Assembly: GCA_949358305.1 (NCBI GenBank)
Contig: OX442314.1
Location: forward strand, 42,664,581-42,728,580
Reading direction: 5' to 3'
DNA: 64,000 bases
Source: Strigamia acuminata
Taxonomy: Eukaryota > Arthropoda > Chilopoda > Geophilomorpha > Linotaeniidae
Shown here: one piece after another, positions 10,563-21,176 of the stretch
Numbering within the stretch: position 1 is the first letter of the stretch
Layout of the letters: every line of letters begins with the position of its first letter
Position numbers and translations under genes: made by a program
Notes under the pieces: generated by a model
What the model was told of the DNA's origin: nothing
What the model saw: only the letters and a program-made list of their open reading frames with translations
The model's database searches: none

Positions 10563-11591
10563 AAGATAGGGTGGTGTGCTCGAAGTTGGAGAAACGCTTT
10601 ACTGAATTGGGGTTGCCGGAGGTTTTGAAGTCCGACAATGGTCCGCCTTTTACGTCAGGAGAGTTTGGGGAGTTTATGTCGGAATTCGGGGTGCGTTATC
10701 ACAAGGTGACACCGCTGTGGCCGGAGGCCAATGGAGAGGCCGAGCGGTTCATGCGTAAGACCTAAGACAATTCGGACGGCTGTTGTGGAGGCGAAGGATT
10801 GGAGGCGCGAGATGAGGGAATTCTTGTTAAATTATCGCGCCACACCGCATTCTACAACGGGGCAGACGCCTGCTGCGTTGCTGTGCGGAAGGGACATTCA
10901 GACACGGCTCCCTACGTTCTGGAAGAATGCGGAAGATTTAAAGTTGCGAGAGCGAGACCGGTTGGAAAAGGACAGAATGAAGAGGAATGCGGATGAAAAG
11001 CGAAAAGTTGTGCCAAATAGTTTATGTGTGGGGAATAAGGTGTTAGTCAGACAGGCTAAAGTGAATAAGTTTTCGACGCCGTTTGACCCTCGTCCATGGA
11101 TAGTGTCTAAAGTAGAGGGGACGCGAATTTCGGCGACCCGGGACTCGCAAATGATAGTGCATAATGCGTCGCACTTTAAATGAATTGGTAGTGAGGTGTT
11201 GCAGGAGAAGGAAGAGATTGGAGGGGCGAGAGGTAGTGGAGAGGTGGAGACGGAGCCGTGGGAGATCTAGTTGGAGGAGGAGGAGGAGATGTTGGATCAG
11301 CTCGTGCCGGGGTTTCCGGACCCACGAGAGGCGGCGCCAGTTGTTTTAGTTCCGCAGGTTCGAGAGCCATAAGAGGTGGGGCTGGACGCTCCAGTGCCAC
11401 TAGGTCGGGAGCCACAAGAGACAGTTCCGGACGTTCCGGTGTTGCACCTCCCGAGGCCGAGAGGGAGGCCGAGAGGCAGTAGGTCGAGAGGACAGGGTCA
11501 GGAACCAAGGCCACAAGCTCCAGAGCGAGGGAGACCACAAAGAACTAGGAAGGTGCCGAGTTGGCAGGCGGATTTCGACATGTGCCGATGA
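10563..11591 (+). pseudogene. Gypsy integrase core and pol C-terminus, broken
   Basis: The reading gives LPEVLKSDNGPPFTSGEF and PEANGEAERFMRK, the second Asp and the Glu region of a retroviral-type integrase core. After a frame change near 10760 it continues to FLLNYRATPHSTTG and NKVLVRQ, with a stop at 11181-11183. A Pro/Arg-rich tail in another frame ends with a conserved-looking RKVPSWQADF at about 11550-11591. The part holding the first catalytic Asp is absent. Together with 2890-3797 it probably derives from the same or a sibling Gypsy copy. Confidence 0.65.
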
Positions 11592-11907
11592 TTGTTATTT
11601 CTTATTTTAATTTTCGCGCGCATGACGTTACACGGTGGACCCAATAAAGGCGCGAACAAGCGATAAGCGAACAAGCGACAAGCCAATAAGCTAGCGGTAA
11701 AACAATCGGTGCGCACGGTCTGTGGTCCTGTTGATGACTTAAACGTCATCAAGTGGACCACAGACCGTGCGCTCTGTGATTGGCTAATTGCGAATCGATA
11801 TACCCGAGTTTAGCTACGAATAAAGGAGCATCTCAAGTGGTTTACTGTGCGTGCTTTATTATGGACATTAAATATCACAGACTGGTTAACATTGCAGCGA
11901 GTCGGAA
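11592..11907. other. Spacer with a 62-bp hairpin and short tandem motif
   Basis: There is no gene. Around 11650-11690 the motif 'gcgaacaagcgataa' is repeated. A near-perfect hairpin fills 11711-11772, with 18-bp outer arms that match perfectly and an 8-bp inner stem around a ttaaac loop. From 11800 the sequence becomes the 5' flank of the FTP gene family. Confidence 0.55.
11711..11772. repeat. 62-bp inverted repeat (hairpin)
   Basis: Outer arms gcgcacggtctgtggtcc and ggaccacagaccgtgcgc are exact complements. After two mismatches the inner arms ttgatgac and gtcatcaa pair around ttaaac. Confidence 0.8.
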
Positions 11908-12632
11908 ATGTGGTAAGAAGAGCATAAGAAGTTTCTATTCGAACTGATAAACGAGCATTAGTTGATTTAATTAATTTCTCGTTTGCCAGCAAGAAAAAAA
12001 TCCTCTGGATACTATTGGCTGTGCTTTGTTGCTGTTGTTGCACATCAGTCCTGTGTGCACTCATCGGATACGTGGCCGGCGGAGGCGGATCCACTGGCGG
12101 ACAAGGAGCGTTCGAACCCGGAGGAATAATTTGGCGGTGAGTCCGATAAAAATCGCCCTCGAATACTCCGCACTGAATCGACTCGTAATTCTGATTGCAG
12201 CACCGCTAAATTATTGTCTCGCGACCAGAACGAAAGCTACAAACGTTCCTCCGGTCAGAAAACTGGATTTTTCCAAGGCGCCAGTGACGCAGAGTACGGA
12301 CTATATATCGATCACGTTTTCGGTCGAGTACCCGCTAGATGCCGATCCGTTAACTTGTAGCCACACTTCCGAGAGCGGCGAGCCGCTGGACGTAACACCG
12401 TGGTGGCGAGTTGATATGACTGTTCAGCACGTGATTGATAACGTGGTTTTTGTGGGTAGAACAATCCACGGTGAGTTGAAATGTGCGTGCAGGTGAGTAA
12501 TTGTGTATTTGCAGCGCGGAGAGACAACGATTATCAGGTCAGAGTTGGCGATCATATCGATGGGGTTGGTGTGCTCGCGCCATTCTCCAAGAACGGCTTG
12601 TGTAATGAATTTCGAAGTGTACGAACACCGGT
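11908..12632 (+). pseudogene. FTP-domain gene, copy B, truncated
   Basis: The exon layout of copy A is recognisable: a start exon at 11908, a membrane-anchor exon at about 11991-12136 including a run of five Cys codons, the first domain exon after an intron ending near 12199, and a second domain exon from about 12539. It is damaged. The start exon reads ATG TGG then a stop. One extra base before the first long intron shifts the frame. Twelve bases present in copy A (DKEQ) are missing. The last third of the domain is replaced by unrelated sequence after about 12632. It is not expected to make the full protein. Confidence 0.75.
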
Positions 12633-12639
12633 GTATCCG

Positions 12640-13040
12640 AGGGAACACCCGCTGGGCGACACCAAAAACCTCTCGTTTGCTAATTTGGTGATTCTGTCGA
12701 ACCAAAGGTGGTAATACCTCATTTTCTTTGCGAACCACACAGCGATCCATCCGTCCAATTCAATGTGCACTGACCAAGGAATCTGAAATGAGAGAAAATG
12801 TTGGCAATTTAGGACGCAAATGTGTCCAAAACGGACATTGGTAACGGATCCGGTGACAAAACCGTCGACGCTGACAGCTTTTCTCGATGGTACTGGCAGT
12901 TTGAAGCTACTTTTGAATGAATGTTGCCGCTTTATTGGTATTTGCATCCGGGATTGTTTCAGGTTGATTGTTCCTTCCATTTCCGGATGAATTCCTTCTA
13001 GATATGCGATTGGAGCCTAAATTTGTTTTTGTAATAAATA
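12640..13040 (-). other. Exon-like open segment of unknown family
   Basis: An open frame on the minus strand, preceded by a plausible acceptor (ttacaaaaacaaatttag), reads through EMEGTINLKQ, VSVDGFVTGSV and HIELDGWIAVWF. The composition looks protein-like, and the segment meets the broken end of FTP copy B. A further open piece lies upstream (13065-13248). I do not recognise the family. It could be a fragment of a host gene carried here by rearrangement. Confidence 0.3.
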
Positions 13041-13249
13041 AATAAGAAAGAGATATTTATTTGTTTGTGCGTTGTACTCTGATTTGATTGCGTGCTAGTA
13101 ATCCTTTCGTGACTTTCCAAATGTGAGTCGTGTGAGTGGTGTAGTCGCAAACAAATTCTTCCTCTTTGGGCTCGTTTCCGTAGTTTTCGAGTTTTGAAGG
13201 TTTTGTTTCTGCTGCTCCGTATACCATGTCGTGCAACCGAAATGTAACC

Positions 13250-13600
13250 ATAAAACTGAAATATTTCAAATTAAAAATAAAAAACTCTCATTTTTATGCA
13301 TCTACATGCAAGAAATATTATTTTCCAGTTGATATACTCAGTTCATTGCAACAATTCAGTGGTCGTACTGTACATGATTATTCCAATTTCACAAGAATAG
13401 GTTTGGTGTATGTAACTTTCGTCGCCATTTTGATACAGACGAGGATCATTACACCTGCCAATTACTTAAACACACCGTACGAAATGTATTGGCTGTATTT
13501 ACAATTATTTTTATGTATAAAATCCCATCTACAGTCCCGTTATAACACGACACGACTGAAACTAACCAACACACCCAAAATACACTGCAGTAAAATTATC
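13250..13600. other. Spacer with no supported gene
   Basis: Sequence is A+T-rich; the open frame here has no recognisable domain and biased composition. Confidence 0.4.
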
Positions 13601-13605
13601 TCAAA

Positions 13606-14035
13606 ATGGCGACGAACATTTCTACCGAAGGTGGCTACCTCGAAGTAAAAATCACACGTATTGCAACAGGTATTTCGTTTTTCAAAAACTAGGCCGCGGT
13701 CAATATTCGTATAGCTCTGCTGGGACCTGGGACATACAAAACTCACAATTCATCGCCTTAAAAATCGTCCGAAGCGCGCACCATTACACTCGGGCCGATT
13801 TGCGCGAGATCGAATTTCTCGATTGCGTGCAACGGAACCAGTCCGGCGATCCCCAGCCGCACAAAGTCGTTCAACTCCTCGACAGATTCGCGATCCCCGT
13901 TCCCAGTATCAAAAGCAGACACATCTGCCTCGTCTTCGACACCCTCGGTCCCAATTTAAAACAAACGATGAAACACTCTCGAATGAAAAGCCTCTCCCTA
14001 ACCAAAGAGTGCAAGTCGATTGTTCCCACCGAACA
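13606..14035 (+). pseudogene. SRPK-like protein kinase N-lobe fragment
   Basis: From an ATG at 13606 the sequence reads EGGYLEVK, then in another frame RYFVFQKLGRGQYS, FIALKIVRSA, REIEFLDCVQ, DRFAIPVPS and ICLVFDTLGPNL. This order (GGYxxVK, Gly-rich loop, ALKIV with the ATP-binding Lys, LVFExLGxNL) is typical of the SR-protein kinase family. A frameshift after GGYLEVK and the loss of the whole C-lobe make it a pseudogene. No introns are seen in the stretch. Its end joins sequence homologous to the 5' flank of the FTP genes, so it may have been carried by the same duplication. Confidence 0.7.
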
Positions 14036-14069
14036 CACTTCGACTGGTTCACAAGGCAACGAGTCAAAC

Positions 14070-14190
14070 ATGTGGGAAGAGGAGCATGAGAAGTCCGAGT
14101 AAGCGATTTCGAACTGACAAACAAATTTAATTAATTTCTCGACAGCAAGAAAAAAATCCTCTGGATAATATTGGCTGTGATCGTTTTATT
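14070..14190 (+). pseudogene. FTP-domain gene, first exons only
   Basis: ATG at 14070 starts MWEEEHEKS, a GT-AG intron follows (donor gtaagc, acceptor ctcgacag), and the next exon begins KKKILWIILAV. At about 14190 the sequence jumps directly into the 3' flank seen after copy A (position 823 onward). The whole lectin domain is therefore deleted. This copy shows the native start best: a short acidic/basic cytosolic tail ahead of the membrane segment. Confidence 0.65.
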
Positions 14191-14299
14191 TTCATGAAAA
14201 CTTTACAAACTGTTTATTAAAGAATCATTTTTATTTTTATTAAAAGAAACAACTTTTTTTATTTTTCCGTATTCGCGAAAATTGTGAAGTCGAGCGATC

Positions 14300-14986
14300 C
14301 TACTCAGGACGGGTCGTGGCATCGGCAGAGTCTTCCTGTTCGCTTAGGAAAAACTGAGCATGGCTCGTGTGTGGCGCTTGCGCGGCGTGAATTCGCTCGT
14401 GCACCCAGATGATCATCGGGGCTGGGATGACGCCATCGGTGGCGTAGTGAATGCGTCGGGCTTCGGTGGCGTTGATAGGGTTTCGGTGAACACGGACAAG
14501 CCACTGATGCAACAGGCGGTTGGGAACGGGTCCCTCCTCGATAGTCGTCTCCAACCACTGGAAAAAAGAGCGACCGCAATCTGGAAGGGCTTGCATGGTT
14601 ACGGACGTGGCGGGATGCATAACTAGGCCTGGATATTTATTTTTGATCGTATTCAACGTCTTGAAGCGGCGTTGAGACTGGGGTCTCCCGGCAACCGTTG
14701 GCGGAGACGAAGACTGGGGTTTTGCAGCGACCGTTGGCGGAGACGGAGACTGGGGTTTCGCAGCGACCGTTGGCGGAGACGGAGACTGGGGTTTCGCAGC
14801 GACCGTTGGCGGAAACGGAGACTGGGGTCTCGCGGCGACCGTTGGCGGAGGCGGCGCCGTCGACTGGGCTTGGCGATTTCCCTTCCTCCGCTTTCTCGAT
14901 TTTTTCTTCAGACTAACGTGTGTCGTCTTCTGCGGCGGTGGTTCAACTTTTCCCAATGCTTCGCTGACATTTTGCGGAGAAGACAT
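14300..14986 (-). CDS. Proline-rich protein with C-terminal 'KTL-YP-WLE' domain, copy 2
   Basis: A 228-codon frame from ATG 14986 to TAG 14300-14302 is a clear paralogue of 981-1595. The N-terminus (MSSPQNVSEALGK) and C-terminal domain are almost the same. The middle has more copies of a shorter unit, the 13-residue PTVAAKPQSPSPP type. It runs about a dozen residues further at the C-terminus (DSADATTRPE) because the stop codon of copy 1 is absent. The block including 5' and 3' flanks (about 823-1760 and 14191-15140) is a segmental duplication. Confidence 0.6.
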   Translation of the reverse strand: MSSPQNVSEALGKVEPPPQKTTHVSLKKKSRKRRKGNRQAQSTAPPPPTVAARPQSPFPPTVAAKPQSPSPPTVAAKPQSPSPPTVAAKPQSSSPPTVAGRPQSQRRFKTLNTIKNKYPGLVMHPATSVTMQALPDCGRSFFQWLETTIEEGPVPNRLLHQWLVRVHRNPINATEARRIHYATDGVIPAPMIIWVHERIHAAQAPHTSHAQFFLSEQEDSADATTRPE

Positions 14987-15057
14987 GATCGATGAGAGAT
15001 TGGACAGTCACAAGAAAGGTGTTCTCGGTAATGAAAATAAGATGGGCAATGTGTCTC

Positions 15058-15064
15058 TTATATA
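15058..15064 (-). promoter_or_regulatory. TATA box of proline-rich copy 2
   Basis: TATATAA on the minus strand lies about 75 bp upstream of the ATG at 14986, as in copy 1. Confidence 0.45.
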
Positions 15065-15140
15065 CCTGATTGTAACGAAACGTTTCCCGTACGTTAGACA
15101 CAACTGCGCCACCTGTGACAGGAACTATTCTTCTAGGCTA

Positions 15141-15819
15141 CCGTACATACCGAGATTCGTTCTGTCGAGATAGCCATGATTTACATGTTTAAACCCCGTA
15201 GCCACATTCGTAGATCCCGCATTCGTGAAACACGCGTTTTGTTCGTCGAGTTGTTCGTTGAGTATTGAATGATGAATGTAACTTTGTATTTTGTGTCCTC
15301 ACCGAACTTTGTTTTGGTTGTTTCGTTTTTATTGTTTCTGGTTTTATTTTTGTCGAAGCAAAATGGCTGATTTGGACGAATAATTAATTATTATTATTTT
15401 TTATTGTTCTTTGAAATTGATCGGTCTTCGTGTATACTTGTTTAGATATAAAGAAAATCATTTTCTTATTATGTTTTTATTTGTTTTTCTATCTTTATAA
15501 AATTTACGAAATTGTCAGGAATTGTAGAGAATTCCTCCATTTTTCTATCAATTCGGAGGACAATCTGCTGATTGCAGTTGAATTCATTCTTCTGCTTATT
15601 CGGATCAGACGAAACTAAAATGATTTAAAATTAAAAATTGAAAACGTCCCCTCGAAACTTCTCTACATCGCATGTTTTTAAGTTTGCATTAAATAAAAAC
15701 CAATTGTTTTCTAAAGCATTTTCTAAGGAAAAATAACTTAATTTATACAGAAAAATGAAAAGTACAGAAAATTTATTTCACATAATTAAAATGACAGTTT
15801 CAAGTAAAAAGTAGATACA
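15141..15819. other. A+T-rich spacer
   Basis: Its first 170 bp belong to a dispersed repeat also seen at 19480-19670 and 38010-38140. The rest has no gene. It contains the probable 3' end region of the kinase gene on the minus strand. Confidence 0.5.
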
Positions 15820-17037
15820 TTATTGTGAAACTGGTTTGACCCCACTAGCAACAATCCACGGATGGGCCAGAACACCATCCAAAGGCATTCGCAGCGCAGG
15901 TTCTCGACGAAGCATCTAAACGAAAATTACAGGAAAAAAAATTAATAAATTAGAAAATTTAGTTTTTACTTTAACGAACTTTGGAAATGAAATCCCGTGC
16001 GCCTTCGGTGATGTAAGACGGATAACGAATGTCCACTCGCATAATTCGCGAATAAGTATCTTCATGGGTTTCCGATTCAAATGGCGGTTTTCCAACTAAA
16101 AATTCGTAGCATAAAACGCCCAAGCTCCACAGATCAACTCGTTCGTCGTGAGGCTTCCTTTCAACCATCTCCGGAGGAAGGTAATCAAGAGTCCCGCACA
16201 TCGTCTTTCGCCTGCAGTTTAAACAGTATATTAAACAAAAGTTCGAATTTGAATTCAAAGAACACTTGAATCTCACCTGGACGAAACCGCGTGTACGGAC
16301 CAGCCAAAATCCGCGATTTTCAATTGCCCGTTCACACAAAGCAATATATTTTCCGGTTTAATGTCACGATGGATCACTTTCTTCGAATGGCAGTACTTCA
16401 ATGCATCCGCCAACTGAGCTATGTACTACAAATAAAACAATTTTAAAATAAGAGTTAAATTAAATAATGATTAACGGTTAAAATTTATGTTACCCTGGAG
16501 CTTTGTTTGTCATCGAACCGAGTCACGCGTTGCAATTCTTTATACATTTCTCCATTAACAGCGTATTCCAAAATGAGATAAACTCGGGTCTCGTCGTAAA
16601 AATAGCCAAACAGACGAAGGATATTAGGATGCCTTTAAAATAAAATATATGATATTATTTTAATACTACAATGCTGTCTATACAGACCTTAAATGTGACT
16701 GGATTTCGATCTCCCGACGTAATTGATGCTCCACCTGCGCTTTCTCCAGTTGAGATTTAAATAAAACTTTCAACGCCACTATATATTTCGTTGATTTCTC
16801 CCGGGCGAGATAAACATTTCCAAATTTTCCTTTTCCCAAAGGTCGACCAATCTCGAAATCTTCCAACTTCCATTGTTTTCTGGAAGAAATTATTTGAATA
16901 ATTAAAGTTTTCATATTTGGATGCAATTAACGATTAACTAACGCTTACCTAACGGCAGTTTGGTTCGTATTTCCAGCAGCTTGAATATTATTGGAAGAAT
17001 CCCTCAGCGAAGCGTTTTCGTTATTACCGGTATTCAT
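15820..17037 (-). CDS. Aurora-type serine/threonine kinase
   Basis: Six exons were resolved (minus strand): 16949-17037, 16688-16879, 16494-16632, 16277-16425, 15980-16211 and 15820-15915. All introns are GT-AG. The exons sum to 897 bp, exactly 298 codons plus stop. The protein has a short 30-residue N-terminus, then [20 protein letters not shown] (P-loop), VALKVL (ATP-binding Lys), [27 protein letters not shown] (catalytic loop), IADFGWSVH (DFG), [17 protein letters not shown] (activation loop with the Thr phosphorylated in Auroras) and [14 protein letters not shown] at the end. These are the signature of Aurora kinases, which drive spindle assembly and chromosome segregation in mitosis. The short N-terminus favours a compact or B-like form, but A versus B cannot be settled here. 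Confidence 0.93.
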
Positions 17038-17049
17038 TATATTACTTGC

Positions 17050-18488
17050 TACTTTTGTTTTAAAACCTGCGTCGAGGAGACCAACCCACCTTGCAGCCAA
17101 GTTTAAAAACAAATCCAACTGCTACGACATTTCCTGTAGCGCGCATTCTCCCGTCGGATCGTATAACTAACGTCACTACCGTTTTCGACCGTTTTGCTGT
17201 TGACCTTGGTAATTTTTGGACAATGTAAACAAAATTTTTAATCAATTATTGCGTGCGTTTTGGAAGGTATTAACTATTTATTCCGGTGCAGTTTTTGGTC
17301 TACTTTCCAATAAAGATGATAGAATAAACATTAAATATAGTTAAAAGGAAGAAAATGGCAAATTACGGCGAAATTTGGACAAACTGGAGCGCCACCGGGC
17401 GGATTCCGTGCCAAAATGTTCGGTACAAAAAAAGGATTTAAAAATTCTGAAACCAGGCTCAATCGATTGGAATTTGCATTCTGCACAAGCCTGTATTTTT
17501 GTTTTTTTGGTTTGATCAAGAAAAGGTTTCGTTTCGGGCGATCGAAGCCGGCGACCACATGACAAATTCAGTGGAAAATTTGAAAAAAATTGAAAATAAC
17601 CATGAAAAATCACAAATTTGAAAAATGACTGATTAAAATGTTTTTATAATGTTTCCAGTGTAGAATTTTCCGTTCTTTCAAATGGTGGCATTTATTTATG
17701 TCTAAATTGAAAAAAAGGAATAAAAATTTTTAAAAAAATCAAGCTTATTCCAGCAGGTTGACAGCATAAAAGCCTTTTTTCAAAAACGTACTCCGTAAAA
17801 TACTTGTTTTAAATGTCTAAATTGAATAAAACGAACATTTGGTGTTTAATTTAGGCAGACAGATATATTTCTATACAGAAAAGTGTAGAAGGGGTTTAGA
17901 AGTCTAATATGTAATGCATATTTTTAGGATGTATTGAATTTCTATGGAAATTTCTAGGGATTTTTATGAGATTTATTTTGAGATTTAACTTATTTAGAAT
18001 TTTTATTAAAAAAGAAATATCAAATTTTATATTTGGAAAGTTGTTATTTACTGATGGGAAACTCATATTTTACATTTGGAAATTTTAACTTTACTGGTTG
18101 AGAAATATATATGTTCAACTTTTTGGAAATTTAATATATCATGCTATGAAAAGTCGTTTGGAAGCGATTGCATTCAGTGTTGGAAAGTCATTGGAAATTT
18201 GATGTTTGTACAATTTGGAATATATAACTTTCCGGTTTGGAAATTTCGCCTTTCAGTTAAATTTCCAAAATATTTTATGGACGAAAATCTAATTTTTTTT
18301 GCAGTGATTATAATTTTGTTCAACTAATAGATAAATGGCTCCATTCTGAATTTTTATTTCTTAGATTAAAAATAATGTAATAAACAATTTCGACATTGAA
18401 TTTATTCGTTTTGTTTTAATTTCTATCTTTATTTCAATTAGTTCAATGAGTTTGTTTGTTGTTAGCTTTATAGAAAGGTTTTAACGTT
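17050..18488. other. A+T-rich spacer, kinase promoter side
   Basis: It contains the upstream region of the Aurora gene and then a low-complexity stretch. Between about 18030 and 18260 a degenerate 'tttggaaattt' motif recurs every 30-50 bp. No coding segment is supported. Confidence 0.5.
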
Positions 18489-18489
18489 C

Positions 18490-18938
18490 CGCTTTGTTGA
18501 TGATCAGGCCAAGCGAACGGGGTACTGGATTCGACAAAACGGTAGTTCTGAATCCAACGATTTGTGCGGCAGCTTGGGAATGAAGACCACTTTCCCAACC
18601 GCAGTTCCGGTGACAATTTCAGCTTCTAAAAAATGTTCGAACATTCCTTTCACAATCAACCTGGTGCCATCGCACATTCCGTACTGCACGTTGATGTTGC
18701 GCAGCAAAACAATCGGTGCTCCGATCCTCAGGTTTAACTTGTGTGCTGGCATTCCGGTGGGCGTTAAACTGTTCAGAAACTCTTCAGGGTAGTCCAGGCA
18801 CATTTCTTCATGTGCATCCGCATCGTTAATGTCAAAGTAGTCGACACTGCGGTAAGTCCTGGTCGTGGTACCAGGCTGTTGTTCGCGCGCTCTCAGCATG
18901 TTCGTCTTATCTGTTCGTCTTATCCTGCGCTTAAACAA
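18490..18938 (-). pseudogene. Helitron helicase (Pif1-type) C-terminal fragment
   Basis: The minus strand reads YPEEFLNSLTPTGMPAHKLN, then IGAPIVLLRNINVQYGMCDG, TRLIV, VVFIPKLP, SELPF and QYPVRLA. This series is typical of the C-terminal part of the helicase in Helitron Rep-Hel proteins. The remainder of the helicase and the Rep domain are missing, and the frame shifts after the VRLA motif. It is a dead fragment. Confidence 0.75.
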
Positions 18939-18939
18939 T

Positions 18940-19475
18940 TGTAATCGGCGTCTTCGTCTTTAGAGTCGTCGGTGGATGTTGAACAATCCAAACAGCTCGA
19001 TCCAACAAATGCGACGTTCGTAAGGGTTAAAAGATTACACGTGATTTGTTACAGGAAATTACACAGGTTTAAATATGTCTACATCTTAGCCCTGATTGGC
19101 TTGGGAACGTCGAATCGTTCATCCGACGTTCGTAATAAGTGCCTTCTAGTGGTGTATTGGCGGCCGTCACACACAATGTCCATAATCATAAAAAAAAAAG
19201 CTTTCACAATGTAAAGTTGCACTCAGATTTAATAAGATTTAATAAGAACTATCCTGTGAAGCGGGGCAACATACTTGTATATTACTTTTAGCAACACAAA
19301 AACAGAGTTTCCTAATTTTCCTAAAATTTATCAAAAAATTAATTTGTGCAAAAATGTGTACGTTTGGTACGTAAAATTGGGTTTTTTACCGTTGATTTTA
19401 TGCAGAATACCATCTTTTAGTATTTCTAACTATTTTGTTCTTATCAGCAAATGTGACAGAAACTGTACAACTGGA
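18940..19475. other. Spacer with dispersed repeat
   Basis: No gene is seen. The part from about 19280 is a divergent copy of the sequence at 31700-31885 and 37500-37665 (ttaatttgtgcaaaaat block). Confidence 0.4.
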
Positions 19476-19479
19476 ACTG

Positions 19480-20340
19480 TCTTTCTAGGCTACCGTACGG
19501 TAAAGCTTTAAGATTCGTTCTTTCGAGAACGATAACCATGATTTACTTTTGTAAACCCCGTAGCCACGTTGATCCCGCTTTCGTGAAGCACGCGTTTTGT
19601 TCGTCGAGTTGTTCGTTCAGATTGAATGAATGTAAGTTTGTAATTTGTGTCCTCACCGAACTTTATTTTAATGGAAAATACTACAGAAACGCAATTTCAT
19701 ACGAACCGTAATTTTTTTGTCAACAAAACGAGGGTAAGTTTTCATCTTCCCATGAAATACCATAAACCTAAATGTATTGTGTGTGGAAATACACGTCACC
19801 CGCAACCTTCAATTAATTATTTCCACCGATTTCGGTATCGGTGCAAATATTCTTAAGGGGGTGTAAAATCCAACTCTCTACCTCCACGTGGTCACCCCTG
19901 GATAAACTGAGCACGTTACTTGTCTCGGTGGAACCAGAAGAGAGCTCTGGTCATTGGAAAAGTTCTGTCACATTCGCTTTATTGTATTGTAAGCCCACAT
20001 TCCTTCATGATTGCGGCATTTACATTTTTAAATGCATTGCAAGCCCACATTTCTTCATGATTGTGGCATTTGCATTTTTTGTTGTATTGTGAGCCCAACA
20101 TTCTTTCGTGATTTCTTTGCTCGGCTGCCTGCTTTTAAAGCGTGTGGAACCGGTCGATGCTTAAAAAACCCCGGTTGGGATCCTTGTTCAATTTTATAGT
20201 CTGTCTGAAATTTCCTAGTGGATTCTTTGGTCGACTTGAACACTTTGGAATATTTTTGTTGCAACTTTTCGATGGTATGTCTGATTGGGACTGTTATTTT
20301 GGATGGCTAAAATACTACGGTAATCGTAGATAGAATCCCC
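19480..20340. repeat. Dispersed composite repeat, copy 1 (with THAP-like piece)
   Basis: Blocks present here recur at 32005-33600 and 37660-39130: an 'aggctaccgtac' block, a piece encoding CIVCGNTRHPQPSINYFHRF after a possible splice site, a 'ggggtgtaaaatccaactct' block and repeated 'cacattccttcatga' motifs in short inverted arrangement. The encoded piece resembles the start of a THAP zinc finger (C-x2-C and an FHRF motif). The whole is probably a family of defective DNA transposons. Confidence 0.45.
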
Positions 20341-21176
20341 ATTTTTCATGAATTGTCTCTCGGGGCATTTTACAATGGAGTCGTCCCTAATTTTTCTGTT
20401 TTGAGATTTTGAAGTAAATTTTACATTTCGTACAAGACATTTTCTAAAAGCAAAAACAATTGTAATTGTTTCTTTCTGATGATTCAAAAGTTGTTTTGAT
20501 TAAGTAGTAATTGCAGCCGTATACTCCATTGTGCTCAGTTAGCCCCTGAACAGCACACCTGGCTATCAAATCTGCTATGCCATGCGGCGAATTCATTAGC
20601 CACATACTGGCTTGCATGAGACTGCTGAACTGAGGCAATCGTTTCTATCGCTGCTTTTGCAGCTTCTACCTCATAGGAAGAATGCACTTTACAGACAAAT
20701 GCATTGCAAACCACACATTTTTGAGAATTTTTATTGTGTTATACACAGAACACATCTCCCTCGTTTTTGAGTATTATTGTGGGAATTTTCTTTCTGATAA
20801 GTTAATTTAACACCAGCTGCTTCAATAACACGAATAATATGGCTTTGATAACTTTATTCTAGCCACTTCAATTATTTTAGCTTTTTTCTCAATTTGAGGA
20901 CCCACCAAGGCCGTGCCTAAGTTCTGTAAAAATACACACCGGTCCATGTTTTTTCAGCTGTATAATCAGTTATCACCAGCCTAATCCGGATTTTTATTTT
21001 TCCAAACTACAAGGCTGCAATGTCAATGTAGTTTTGGAAAATAACAAGTGGCCAGCGTCTAGTAGGTCGTTTACAAGAATACTCACGAATTAGTTTGTCA
21101 AGTGTATCTACTCCTCCCTTTGTCAAGTTCTAATTTAAATCATTTGGTTTAAAGTTGTGTGAAGCGTCACTAATAT
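20341..21176. other. Transposon-like debris without identified family
   Basis: The minus strand at about 20500-20660 is protein-like (SVQQSHASQYVANEFAAWHS in one frame) but broken. A 'ttcaattattttagctttt' block at 20867 recurs at 34560, linking this stretch to the unidentified element there. Confidence 0.3.

Noticed and set aside
12552-12740. Extension of the minus-strand exon-like frame through FTP copy B
   Set aside because: This part is antisense to the recognisable FTP domain exon; only the segment beyond about 12640 is kept as possible coding.
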